From NCBI GenBank assembly GCA_016124585.1, contig WGNL01000020.1:124001-188000 (forward strand): a DNA stretch of 64,000 nucleotides. The letters run 5' to 3'. The translations under genes and the position numbers were made by a program. Below the pieces are notes generated by a model. It had not been told where the DNA came from, made no database searches, and worked only from the letters and a program-made list of their open reading frames with translations. The DNA is from Bacteroidota bacterium (GTDB lineage Bacteria; Bacteroidota; Bacteroidia; Chitinophagales; Saprospiraceae). This document shows positions 7,692-15,977 of the stretch, one piece after another (position 1 is the first letter of the stretch; each line of letters opens with the position of its first letter).

Positions 7692-8723
7692 TTATCCCTG
7701 TTTTCTGTTGGATTTTTCATCCAAATAATCCTTTGGAGGTGCAATGAAAAAAGTGCCTGATACAAATATACTGGTGCTTGGGAAGGCATCAATCCGTCCA
7801 TCGTTGCGGGTGCCAGGCAAAATGAACCTACTGTCAAAATTGTAGGACACCCCACCCCGCAGCGCAAACCAAGTCCACTCGCTGAACTTATTGGTTTCCC
7901 ACTCCACGAAAGTTTGAACGGAGGAGCTCTTGAAAATATAAGGTGTCAAGTAGGAATCCCCTGGTATTTGGAGGTCAAGCGAATAAGCGCTGCTCCAGTA
8001 CTCGGCGGCAAAGCTGAGCAAGTTCCGCTCGTTCAAGTTGTGGCGCAATTTGAGACGGATTGGCAAAATGGATTCCATGCCCCATTTTTCACTGAAATTC
8101 CGGTTGTACACTATGAAGGGCAATGCCGTGTAGCGCCCGAAATTATCATTCAACATTACTCCAAAACCCAATTCACTATCCTCGTTTTTTTTCACTCCCA
8201 ATATGGCCGCTAGCCGATACACCATATACCGGCGGTCAAAATTGGCCAAGCCTTCGAAGCCGCCGTTCGATGACGCCTCAAAACGCAGGGCAAGGTAATT
8301 TCTCTGCGAAAACGACTTAAAAACATAGCCCGTCAACCTGGTCCGGTGCAGCCGAAGACCATCGATTGGTTTCAGTGCAAACTCACTTTTTGGATTGATG
8401 GATTCAAAATAGTAGCGCTCATAAGAATGGTAAAGATCGCCAAGCACTTTCCAGTTGTTCTTCAACAGCAGCGGAAATTTGAGCTTCACCTCAAAACGTT
8501 CCTTGGCTTCCACATCGTTTTTCAGGGTCTCCCCGCTGCCAAGACTTTTGCTGGACAGGCGAAACTTGGGTTGCCGTTCGTACTCAATGCTGAAGCCCCG
8601 ACCCGGCGAACCGTTGCGGATACCTGGCTGCGCAAACAGCGTCCCGACAATGGGCGTGGGTAGGTCTTGTGCTGCTAAAACACAGGGGAACAACAGCAAA
8701 ATCAGGTGTTTTACCAATTTCAT
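7692..8723 (-). CDS. Putative outer-membrane barrel protein (DUF6268-like)
   Basis: 343 residues with a signal peptide (about 1-18, ending VLAAQ) and many alternating beta strands (e.g. LALRFEASSNGGF, FIVYNRNFSEKWGMESILPIRL). The overall pattern resembles DUF6268-type Bacteroidota outer-membrane proteins; this family call is from memory of the pattern, not a search. It lies 11 bp downstream of the PepSY-like lipoprotein gene, so the two form an operon. Confidence 0.65.
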   Translation of the reverse strand: MKLVKHLILLLFPCVLAAQDLPTPIVGTLFAQPGIRNGSPGRGFSIEYERQPKFRLSSKSLGSGETLKNDVEAKERFEVKLKFPLLLKNNWKVLGDLYHSYERYYFESINPKSEFALKPIDGLRLHRTRLTGYVFKSFSQRNYLALRFEASSNGGFEGLANFDRRYMVYRLAAILGVKKNEDSELGFGVMLNDNFGRYTALPFIVYNRNFSEKWGMESILPIRLKLRHNLNERNLLSFAAEYWSSAYSLDLQIPGDSYLTPYIFKSSSVQTFVEWETNKFSEWTWFALRGGVSYNFDSRFILPGTRNDGRIDAFPSTSIFVSGTFFIAPPKDYLDEKSNRKQG

Positions 8724-8734
8724 ATTTAGGTGTT

Positions 8735-9157
8735 TTAATGCGTATCGGTACCTAGCACTTGGCCATCAGGTGTTATCATTATATCTTGTTTATGGCCACT
8801 TGTTTTATATTCAATATCGTAGAAGTGGCCTTTTTCATGGCTATCCACCAGCTCTATTTCCACGATGTCCTTTTTCTTGTCCTCGTCCTTAAAGGCAGAT
8901 TTGGTTGCCTTGGGCAGGTCGTCCCATTTCACGCTCGTTTCCGTCTCCACCCAAGTACCATCTGCATCAAAATCTGCACGGTACTTGGTACCGTCAAGCG
9001 TAAAATCTGCCTCATGCCTGCCATTTCTATCAATGTTCCAGGATACTTTTTCGGCTTTGGGATATTTATTTTCAAAAGCTTTCAGGACTTTCTTAGGTGG
9101 GTCTGCCAATTGACAGCTCGTGAGAAGGTAGGCTAAAACAAGGCTTAGGATTCGCAT
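8735..9157 (-). CDS. PepSY-like (DUF2874) periplasmic lipoprotein
   Basis: 140 residues. A short lipoprotein signal (LLTSCQ) is followed by two PepSY-like repeats. The typical VLKAFENKYPKAEKVSWNID opens repeat one, ADFDADGTWVETET ends it, and ITPDGQVLGTDTH ends repeat two. Such beta-lactamase-inhibitor-like folds are secreted in Bacteroidota and have no known ligand. First gene of a two-gene operon with the outer-membrane protein at 7692-8723. Confidence 0.8.
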   Translation of the reverse strand: MRILSLVLAYLLTSCQLADPPKKVLKAFENKYPKAEKVSWNIDRNGRHEADFTLDGTKYRADFDADGTWVETETSVKWDDLPKATKSAFKDEDKKKDIVEIELVDSHEKGHFYDIEYKTSGHKQDIMITPDGQVLGTDTH

Positions 9158-9184
9158 GGTGCAGTATTTTTATTTAAGGTTAAA

Positions 9185-9224
9185 ACAAAAGGGCATCCCC
9201 CTAAATGAAGTGATACCCTTTTGT
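9185..9224 (-). terminator. Terminator of csbD
   Basis: Arms 9185-9197 and 9212-9224 pair over about 13 bp with one wobble. On the minus strand the second arm runs into TTTTGTTTT. CsbD stops at 9240. Confidence 0.65.
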
Positions 9225-9239
9225 TGTCAGCGGACGTGC

Positions 9240-9434
9240 TTAGAAAGCAGAGTCAATGAATCTCTTCAAATTCTCCTTCGTCTCGCCAGTCTTTTTTTGG
9301 AGGTTACCGATGAACTCGTCCTCTTTGCCCTCTTCGTAAGCGAGGTCGTCATCTGTCAGGTCAGCATAACGCTGTTTCAATCTGCCTTTGACAATATTCC
9401 AATTGCCTTTGACTTGATCTGTGAATGCGCTCAT
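9240..9434 (-). CDS. csbD: CsbD family stress protein
   Basis: 64 residues with the family core QVKGNWNIVKGRLKQRYADLTDDDL and a C-terminal KKTGETKENLKRFI helix. CsbD-like proteins are abundant, disordered general-stress proteins of unknown mechanism, sigma-B controlled in Bacillus. Here the only ECF-type promoter is about 190 bp upstream (9621-9648), with an intrinsic terminator in between (9485-9520). So csbD is either expressed by readthrough/antitermination or has a promoter I do not recognise. Confidence 0.93.
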   Translation of the reverse strand: MSAFTDQVKGNWNIVKGRLKQRYADLTDDDLAYEEGKEDEFIGNLQKKTGETKENLKRFIDSAF

Positions 9435-9484
9435 GATTTAATGTTTTTATGGTTAGAAAAAATGGTTTACTGCTTCAAAAAGTC

Positions 9485-9520
9485 CAAAAAAAAGTGCCTG
9501 TGCGTGCATCGCACAGGCAC
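9485..9520 (-). terminator. Strong intrinsic terminator upstream of csbD
   Basis: Perfect 10-bp GC-rich stem (9494-9503 with 9511-9520) and 7-base loop. On the minus strand it is followed immediately by eight or more T residues (9493-9486). The plus strand lacks a T tract, so it acts leftward. Confidence 0.85.
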
Positions 9521-9614
9521 AACATTCTTCTCTTTCAAAATGAAAACTTCGCTAAAAAAGGACTTTATATTTTTTGGTTTTATCGAGACTAAAGGCTCCT
9601 TGGATATGTTTGTT
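9486..9614 (-). ncRNA. Candidate stress-induced small RNA
   Basis: The segment starts at an ECF-type promoter (9621-9648) and ends at a strong intrinsic terminator about 130 nt later. The only ATG between them opens a 16-codon frame that runs through the terminator stem, so no protein is evident. Alternatively it is the leader of csbD acting as an attenuator. The 5' end is estimated from the -10 position. Confidence 0.5.
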
Positions 9615-9620
9615 TTAAAT

Positions 9621-9648
9621 TAAAACGGAGTGGCAATGGCTGTGTTCA
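9621..9648 (-). promoter_or_regulatory. ECF-type promoter (small RNA / csbD)
   Basis: Minus strand TGAACA (9648-9643), 15 bases, CGTTTTA (9627-9621), followed by AT rather than CC. Confidence 0.65.
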
Positions 9649-9697
9649 AAGAGTTTGATTATTTTTAATAAAAACACCAAATTTTTGAAACCCAGAA

Positions 9698-10186
9698 TTA
9701 TGCACGCTCTTGCATGGCGTATCGAACCATATTGCGTTGCCTGCTGAACTTGATAGTTGGCAGTTCGCTGATACGCCTTAGGCTCTCCTTCAGCAATTGT
9801 TGGTGATGTATGCCATGCCGAAATAATCCTTCTGAAAAATCGCTGCTTACGCTTATCTGTTCGTATTCCCGCAACATGGCCTGCTCGTTTTTAAAGCTAT
9901 AGTCCAATATTTGTTGACGGTTATTGATGATAAGTGCCAGCTTCATGTGTTTCCAGGCTTGTTGCAAATAGGACAGCACATCTTTAAATAGCCACATTTC
10001 ACGCTCACTGCCGAACGGTACGTTGGAGGAAAGGATATTGGCCATTTTCCTGCGCTGAGCAGACATGGAACGGAACAATTCAATCAAATCTTCTTCCGTA
10101 GTTATCTCTGCACATCTTCGGTAATATTCGGCACAGTCCGTATGAAGTTTAATTAGCTTTTTAATTTGCTTGTTTACGTTTTCCAT
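9698..10186 (-). CDS. DUF2383-like (PA2169-type) helical-bundle protein
   Basis: 162 residues, all-helical. It opens NKQIKKLIKLHTDCAEYYRRCAE, which resembles the helix-1 pattern of the PA2169/DUF2383 four-helix bundle family (NxLIxxxxDxxxxYxxAA). Later helices contain LKDVLSYLQQAWKHMKLAL and REYEQ. The ferritin-like fold is inferred; metal ligands are not clearly conserved. An exact ECF-type promoter (10209-10238) gives a leader of about 20 nt, which supports this start. Confidence 0.7.
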   Translation of the reverse strand: MENVNKQIKKLIKLHTDCAEYYRRCAEITTEEDLIELFRSMSAQRRKMANILSSNVPFGSEREMWLFKDVLSYLQQAWKHMKLALIINNRQQILDYSFKNEQAMLREYEQISVSSDFSEGLFRHGIHHQQLLKESLRRISELPTIKFSRQRNMVRYAMQERA

Positions 10187-10208
10187 GATTTTAAAAGTTG
10201 GAATTTAG

Positions 10209-10238
10209 GGTAAAACGAGTACCCCTAACCCATGTTCA
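10209..10238 (-). promoter_or_regulatory. ECF-type promoter of the DUF2383-like gene
   Basis: Minus strand TGAACA (10238-10233), 15 bases, CGTTTTACC (10217-10209). Exact match. Its -35 touches the stop codon of the upstream GAF-protein gene. Confidence 0.75.
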
Positions 10239-12581
10239 ATCAGTGGAAACTTTTGATTTTACTTTTATCCGGAGTGCCTTCAAACCTTGGGTTTCTTGTA
10301 GTCGCTCCAGTTCCAATTCCTCAATTTCAGGTTCAATTTGCCCTTCAGTCACCAAGAACTGACAAAACTCCAGATAAAGTTGCCGCATAGGATCCGTGGC
10401 ATAAACGATGGCAATTTTATCAGGCTGCGTCAGTCGCTCCTCCGAGTCCAAGATGCAGGCTTTGTCGATGCGCTTTTTGATGATTTCATAGCGGATATTG
10501 TAGGCACCATCCACATCGAAAAACTTCTCGTCCATGCGGAAGCGTACCGAAATGGGCTGTCCGTACACAAAAACCAACTGGGCTGCCTCCAGCGGCATGG
10601 GCATCTCTGCTTTCAGCGACTGCATACGCCGGGTCACTTCGCACATGGTTTGCAGTTGCCAGAGTCGGAGATTGTTCAACTGGAATTCGGAGAATTTTCC
10701 CATCCGGAGCAGAGATTGCCCAGCATACACCTCAAACTGAACGCCGTCGGTCTGGTATTTTTCAAAAAAATGCGGAATCATCCGCTGAGCCCGTTCGTCG
10801 GCCTGGTCCACCAGTTCCGAAAGCGCCTCGTTGATAAGGCAAACACTCTGCTCGTAAGCCTTACGCCTTTCGTACACGATTTCCATGCTGGGTTCAAGTT
10901 TGGAAAAATAGCGCGTAACGGCTTTCCTTGTCACGGTGTCTCGTTCCGAAAACTCCCGCAAGAGCGGGTGAACTTCTTTTTGAACGAAATCCAAAAAAAA
11001 TGGCTCATCGCTGGTCTGCATCTCGTCTTCGAGCCGGAGCAGGTAGGCATCCGTTTGTTGCTGCATTTTGCGGAGCAACGGAAAGTCCAACCGCTTCACC
11101 ATCAATTTCAACAAACCCGAAATCAGGTTCATTTGTGTTTTGATGTCTTCCCGAATAGTGTGGTTGCGGGTAAGGGAAGAACTCACGATGTCCGATTGTG
11201 CGTAAAGCGGGTAAATTTCCTTGAAAACGATGGGTTCCACATTGGCCTTGCCCTTGGCGTCCAGTTTAGCCAGGAAGCGCTCCGCTACCTCTTCGAACCG
11301 CCACTCCACGCTGGGGTGAATGGCCGTGAACTTCTGGCGCATCACCGCTTCAACACGGTTGGCATACTCTTCCTTTTGCTGTTCCAAGCTGCGGCTGATT
11401 TGGGGCAACACTTTGCGAAGCTGGATGTCCGTAAAACTGTTGATGGCAAATGCTTCCTCGGCACCTAGTTCGAACAGGCCAATTATTTGGCCTTCGGCGT
11501 CCCTCAGCGGGGCCACCAGGTGGGATTGGATGCCCTTTTTTAGCAGTGGAGCATTGCCTTTGTTGATTTCTTCAGAAATCACAACCTCCCCAAAATGACA
11601 GGATTTGGCGTACACCGAGTGGGAGGCGTCTTCCAAAAATGTGCCTTTTTTCCAGTTCAAAATACCGAAACAATGGTCGTCTATGGTGAAATGTCCACCG
11701 ACCTCATCCGACCTCAACGGCAAAACGCCAATTTTAAGTTCGGGGAATTTCAGGAAGGACCTCAGCAGGGTTTCAAGGTTTCCGATGTTTTCTTCTGTCT
11801 TCAAAGCGTCTTTGCGCAGCAAGATGGAGTTAATGCGAGAAAGCGCCGTCTCAGTGGTCACTTCCTCAAAAGTGATAGCCAGGAACCCATGAATTTCAAA
11901 CTTGTTGGGTGGCAGTGCATCGAAAAAAGCATCTACATCGTAGATGTTTTTGAGCAGTTTTTCAATGCCTTTCTTGCCAAGCTTTGGCTGCTCGCCTGTC
12001 GTTTTTACTTCTATAAAATCAAGGTTTAGCACTGGGCGGAAATAGCGTTCCATCCCTTTTTCATCCTTGACAGAAACTGGCGGTGGCACTGGAATATTTA
12101 ACCTCAAGGGTTGTTTGTAGCAAGTCTTTACGATGGTCAGGCAGTTGTTTAGCACGGTGTAATCCAACTGGAAGTTGGCTTGATCGTCCAAGTTGGGCAT
12201 GACCACATCAAAAGCGGGCTTCCAAGCTGGCGTTTGGTAAAATGGCGTGGGATCGCAGGGTGGACATGCTTTGCCGATGAGACCTGCACCAGAAGTATTT
12301 GGGAAAATAGGACTCAGCATCAATTCCAAAAGGTCAGAATGTTCGCTTAACCAGCTAGGGTCTTCGATGGGTTGAGCCAGTTTTGGGATTCGCTTGGTAC
12401 GGTCCAGCACCGTTTTAGCCAAAAGCTTAGAAGCGCCCGAACCATTCTTCAACTCTTGCTCCCAATACCGCAGCAGTGGAGCAAAACTTAGCTTTGAAGG
12501 GTAACCACCAACGAATTGCGTCGCAGGACTTGGTGCTGTTTTTTTTGCATTGAGGAGGATTGCTGAATTTTCTTGGCCCAT
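10236..12581 (-). CDS. Large GAF-domain protein of unknown function
   Basis: 781-residue soluble protein without a signal peptide or TM segment. Residues about 310-420 resemble a GAF domain (FTIDDHCFGILNWKK..., IQSHLVAPLRDAEGQIIGLFELG). The N-terminal third has a Cys/Pro cluster (GKACPPCDPTPFYQTP), and the C-terminal half is long helices. No kinase, cyclase or phosphodiesterase output domain is visible, so it is probably a sensor or scaffold. An exact ECF-type promoter (12599-12628) leaves a leader of only about 14 nt before this ATG. Downstream of it comes the DUF2383-like gene with its own promoter. Confidence 0.75.
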   Translation of the reverse strand: MGQENSAILLNAKKTAPSPATQFVGGYPSKLSFAPLLRYWEQELKNGSGASKLLAKTVLDRTKRIPKLAQPIEDPSWLSEHSDLLELMLSPIFPNTSGAGLIGKACPPCDPTPFYQTPAWKPAFDVVMPNLDDQANFQLDYTVLNNCLTIVKTCYKQPLRLNIPVPPPVSVKDEKGMERYFRPVLNLDFIEVKTTGEQPKLGKKGIEKLLKNIYDVDAFFDALPPNKFEIHGFLAITFEEVTTETALSRINSILLRKDALKTEENIGNLETLLRSFLKFPELKIGVLPLRSDEVGGHFTIDDHCFGILNWKKGTFLEDASHSVYAKSCHFGEVVISEEINKGNAPLLKKGIQSHLVAPLRDAEGQIIGLFELGAEEAFAINSFTDIQLRKVLPQISRSLEQQKEEYANRVEAVMRQKFTAIHPSVEWRFEEVAERFLAKLDAKGKANVEPIVFKEIYPLYAQSDIVSSSLTRNHTIREDIKTQMNLISGLLKLMVKRLDFPLLRKMQQQTDAYLLRLEDEMQTSDEPFFLDFVQKEVHPLLREFSERDTVTRKAVTRYFSKLEPSMEIVYERRKAYEQSVCLINEALSELVDQADERAQRMIPHFFEKYQTDGVQFEVYAGQSLLRMGKFSEFQLNNLRLWQLQTMCEVTRRMQSLKAEMPMPLEAAQLVFVYGQPISVRFRMDEKFFDVDGAYNIRYEIIKKRIDKACILDSEERLTQPDKIAIVYATDPMRQLYLEFCQFLVTEGQIEPEIEELELERLQETQGLKALRIKVKSKVSTD

Positions 12582-12598
12582 TGTATTCCGTTTTTCGC

Positions 12599-12628
12599 GG
12601 TAAAACGGTTAGGCATGGTGGATGTTCA
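12599..12628 (-). promoter_or_regulatory. ECF-type promoter of the GAF protein
   Basis: Minus strand TGAACA (12628-12623), 15 bases, CGTTTTACC (12607-12599). Exact match. Confidence 0.75.
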
Positions 12629-12700
12629 TCCCCGAGTTGGGCCGGGGTTATTGCAGGGTGGGAGTTTTAGCCATCCCGATCAGGTGTCGAAAGCCACAAT

Positions 12701-14338
12701 TTATTTCGCTGCCCGATTGGCCATGCGCTTGTTTGTACGCTTCAGCGCAAAGCCATCCATCAGGCTGGTCTTGATGCCAGACTGAATGGCCGACCACCAA
12801 TAGTTCAGGAACGACAGGCGAACGTCTCGTCGGGCATGGATATTTCCTTCCTGAAAATCATCTTTCTCATTGTCATTGGCCGATTTTATGAAAAGTAAAT
12901 CCACGACTTTGCTTAAAACTTTTCGGCGTTCCCGGTCATCGTTGAGCAGGGAAAAATGGAAGTCTTCGTAATCCATTTGCAAACTGCCGTTCGCCGTTTT
13001 TTCATCGCCGTTCGCCTCAAAGCTGATGCTGTTGATGGTCCCGTCGTCAAAAAACACATCCGTGCAAGGTTTGATAAAACTGTTCAGGCTGACAAATGGC
13101 ACCTTCGAAGCATGGCCTTTGAAACTAAAAGCCTGGGCAGGATTGGCCAAGTCGAACCAGAAATGATTGTAGACCGGGTACTTGCCCTTGCAGTACCCCA
13201 CGGCATCAAGTTCCATGATTTTCTGCTGTGCAATTCGCACACTATCATTTGTGAAATTGGTAAAAACGATATTGAGCGGGTCAAAAGTGATAACACCCAC
13301 TTCCGTCTTGCCTGGGCCGATATTTTCAAAAAGCAACTTGCTCTTGCTCACCACCACACTGTCAATTTTGATGGTCATGGGTATCCTGCGCAACAACTCC
13401 TGTGGCATGGGCCGGTATCCATTGGGGTCAGGTTGGAGATTCTGGGTTACTCGCACTTTCATGTCCAAGTCAGCTACATCGACACTTCGAGCGACTAGGG
13501 CACCATCGAGTAGTTCGCCAAACTTCCAACCTTTCAAGCGGACTGAAGGAAATCGCAGGTCAAACCAAGCTTTTTTGAAGGAAAGTTTTTTGAAAAAATC
13601 GGAAGGGTTATCCTTCGGGGTCATATTCAAATTGACAACTTCGATAAGGCTGTCTTGCTTGTTGAGATGAAATTGTTGGAGGGTAAAATTGTGGTGCGAA
13701 TTTCGGTTCTTCAAGGTCAGGTAATTTAGTAGCACGTCTGCATCTTCGAAAACCAGCGAGTTCATCACATCGCCTTGCAGGTTCAACTGGATACCTTTCA
13801 AGTCAAGATTAATGTCATTAGCCTGTGCAAAAAGGTTTTGCGGAAGCCCCTTATTTCCCCTGAAAACCTCCACGCAGCCACCATCCAATGTGACGCTTTG
13901 CAATTCTAAAGCAATTACTTTCAGCAGAGAAGCGGCGACCGAATCTGATGGTGGTTCAGTTGCGGCTTGCGTCAGCGTATCGAGGGGCGGTGTATCCAGC
14001 ACTGTGACATCGGGTGAAAGCAAGTGAAAAGAAGCCACCGATAATTTTTTATCAAAATACAGCCGCCTCCAACCTATTCCTTCCACCCGAATTTCAGGAG
14101 TAAGAACGTGAAAAAATTTTGCCTGCTCTTCCCATTTTATATTGATGGTTGCATTCTCGAATGAAACATTGCCAGCCAACAAATTGAAATGCATTTTACC
14201 GTAAGTAAGCACTCCGTAACTAGCAATTTTATCTTCGATTTTTTGCTTCAGACATCGTTCTCCCCACCGCACCCCCACAAAGCCAATGACCGCCGCAAAT
14301 GAAGCAAACAACAAGGTCTTTTTTAAAAAAGGCGTCAT
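12701..14338 (-). CDS. AsmA/DUF748-like membrane-anchored protein
   Basis: 545 residues. One N-terminal TM anchor (about 6-25) is followed by a long beta-rich region with AsmA-like features: LLAGNVSFENATINIKW near the start, repeated short strands, and a C-terminal FEANGDEKTANGSLQMDYEDF. It resembles the bridge-like lipid-transfer proteins of the AsmA/DUF748 group but is shorter than TamB. It lies 38 bp downstream of the phosphatase gene and probably shares its transcript. Role inferred: envelope lipid homeostasis. Confidence 0.65.
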   Translation of the reverse strand: MTPFLKKTLLFASFAAVIGFVGVRWGERCLKQKIEDKIASYGVLTYGKMHFNLLAGNVSFENATINIKWEEQAKFFHVLTPEIRVEGIGWRRLYFDKKLSVASFHLLSPDVTVLDTPPLDTLTQAATEPPSDSVAASLLKVIALELQSVTLDGGCVEVFRGNKGLPQNLFAQANDINLDLKGIQLNLQGDVMNSLVFEDADVLLNYLTLKNRNSHHNFTLQQFHLNKQDSLIEVVNLNMTPKDNPSDFFKKLSFKKAWFDLRFPSVRLKGWKFGELLDGALVARSVDVADLDMKVRVTQNLQPDPNGYRPMPQELLRRIPMTIKIDSVVVSKSKLLFENIGPGKTEVGVITFDPLNIVFTNFTNDSVRIAQQKIMELDAVGYCKGKYPVYNHFWFDLANPAQAFSFKGHASKVPFVSLNSFIKPCTDVFFDDGTINSISFEANGDEKTANGSLQMDYEDFHFSLLNDDRERRKVLSKVVDLLFIKSANDNEKDDFQEGNIHARRDVRLSFLNYWWSAIQSGIKTSLMDGFALKRTNKRMANRAAK

Positions 14339-14376
14339 GGATGATAGCCTGTGGCTATGGTTTACGATGGTGGAAT

Positions 14377-15543
14377 TTATTTGGACTCATTGTTAGCCGT
14401 CACCGTGATAGGTTCCGCTTTCTCATTAAAATATGGAGTGGTGTAACGTTTTTTCAATTCGGCCCGCTTCTCAGGCGTCAGGCCAAATTTGGTGGCTAAG
14501 TAGGTATCGTCTCCACCATATTTATCATCAATGACTTCGAATACCGCGTCGATATATTCTTTTCGAACCAGCATGGCATATTCCAATGTTTCGGAATCAA
14601 GTCCGATAAGTCGGGCTCGTCGCATGTTTCTCAAATTAGTAAAACGACGGTAGTAGTTCGACATCAGGTAGTCTTCGGTAATGGTTTTACGGTCAACGTC
14701 AAGCGCCAGCAAAATCATTGCAGTCATAAAACCTGTACGGTCTTTGCCGCCTGTGCAATGGTAAAGCAGCGGTTCATTTTTCTTATCGCTTAGCATTAGT
14801 TCAAATACAGGCTTGGCATCCACTGCCAAGGTGTCTGCGAATGATTTCATCACATCTACAAAAAGCTGTTTAGCTTTTGCCCTGCGATACCCTTCTTTGA
14901 GTACCATCTGCTTCAAGCGGCTATAAGCTTTACCTTCCTTATCACTGATAGAATGCTGCACGTAGGTCACGCCCTTAGGATAGCGGTCAGGGTCTTTTGC
15001 GATTTCCAGATTATTACGCAGGTCAACCACTGTACGGATACCAAGCTTGGAAAAATAGGCTAGTTCGTCCCGTTTCAGGTCGTGCAAGTGGCCGCTTCGA
15101 TAGATAGCACCCCATTTTACATAGCGTCCATCCTTGGTTTTCAGGCCACCCAAGTCACGGAAATTAGGTTGGTCATCGGTCGGTATCTGTCGTTCCGTAA
15201 CGATGACTGTATCACTTTTCCCTGTCAATGTTTTTCCAGCCACTGCGAAGAAAATACGGGACTTATCGGGTGCAGGTGGGAAGTACATGGAGCTCTCTTT
15301 TGTCTCCGTAAACTTTTCCCAATTTATCTTGCTAGGTGATGGGCCTTGATATATTTTCCAATCGCCAAGTGCTGGCATGCTGATAACATAGCTCCCGTTC
15401 TCAGCACGGGTTGCTGATATAGGTTCATCTAATGTTTTAGTGGGATTGCTCGCCGACTCGGTTATGCCACAACTGTTCATCAACAGCAGCATAGCTGATA
15501 GGCCAATCACAGCTGTTATTACTATTTTGAGCATAATTGACAT
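14377..15543 (-). CDS. Tyrosine-protein phosphatase lipoprotein (Y_phosphatase3 type)
   Basis: 388 residues with a lipoprotein signal (LLLMNSCG), an Ig-like N-terminal stretch, then a protein tyrosine/serine phosphatase domain (about 125-360). The FRDLGG motif, IYRSGHL, VVDLRNNLE and the active-site loop HCTGGKDRTG (CX5R with catalytic Cys and Arg) are all intact. The Lys in GGKDR is typical of phosphatases that may accept phosphoinositides as well as phosphotyrosine. It is lipid-anchored, so it acts outside the cytoplasm. Upstream of the AsmA-like gene in a probable operon; no ECF-type promoter seen. Confidence 0.9.
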   Translation of the reverse strand: MSIMLKIVITAVIGLSAMLLLMNSCGITESASNPTKTLDEPISATRAENGSYVISMPALGDWKIYQGPSPSKINWEKFTETKESSMYFPPAPDKSRIFFAVAGKTLTGKSDTVIVTERQIPTDDQPNFRDLGGLKTKDGRYVKWGAIYRSGHLHDLKRDELAYFSKLGIRTVVDLRNNLEIAKDPDRYPKGVTYVQHSISDKEGKAYSRLKQMVLKEGYRRAKAKQLFVDVMKSFADTLAVDAKPVFELMLSDKKNEPLLYHCTGGKDRTGFMTAMILLALDVDRKTITEDYLMSNYYRRFTNLRNMRRARLIGLDSETLEYAMLVRKEYIDAVFEVIDDKYGGDDTYLATKFGLTPEKRAELKKRYTTPYFNEKAEPITVTANNESK

Positions 15544-15628
15544 ATTAAGTTAGTTTCGAAAAAAAATGGTAAGCACATTAATGCCTACCATAGTTCTATG
15601 AGAAAGTAAAAAAAATCTGGTGTGGCAT

Positions 15629-15793
15629 TTAGGCTTTTTTCAACATATTGCCTACCAATGAAATGAGGAACAATACGATGAAAACAAAGAATAGGAGCTT
15701 GGCAATGCTGGCAGCACCAGCAGCAATTCCAGTAAAGCCGAAAACGGCAGCGATAATTGCAATGACGAAGAAAACAAGGGTGTAGCGTAGCAT
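15629..15793 (-). CDS. DUF1328 (YtjA-like) small membrane protein
   Basis: 54 residues with two hydrophobic spans. The pattern [20 protein letters not shown], then [15 protein letters not shown], matches DUF1328 proteins such as E. coli YtjA. These are tiny inner-membrane proteins of unknown role, common in stress regulons. A moderate ECF-type promoter lies at 15897-15926, about 105 bp upstream. Confidence 0.85.
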   Translation of the reverse strand: MLRYTLVFFVIAIIAAVFGFTGIAAGAASIAKLLFFVFIVLFLISLVGNMLKKA

Positions 15794-15896
15794 AACTTAA
15801 TTTTTTAAATGGTTATGAATATGGTTTTGCTTCGCAAGTATTTTTAGCGTCATTGACGTTTGATTATCAATTAGTTACGCTATAAATACTTACTTT

Positions 15897-15926
15897 GATA
15901 AAAAGGATGTTCGTATTGATTGTTCA
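15897..15926 (-). promoter_or_regulatory. Moderate ECF-type promoter of the DUF1328 gene
   Basis: Minus strand TGAACA (15926-15921), 15 bases, CTTTTTATC: two mismatches in the -10, with exact -35 and spacing. Confidence 0.45.
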
Positions 15927-15977
15927 TTGTAAATGGAATTTAATTTCTAAATTATTAATCCATTAAATTATAGCTTG

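Noticed and set aside
10338-11468. 376-residue plus-strand ORF
   Set aside because: Lies entirely antisense to the GAF-domain gene and has no recognisable domain or promoter. A shadow frame.
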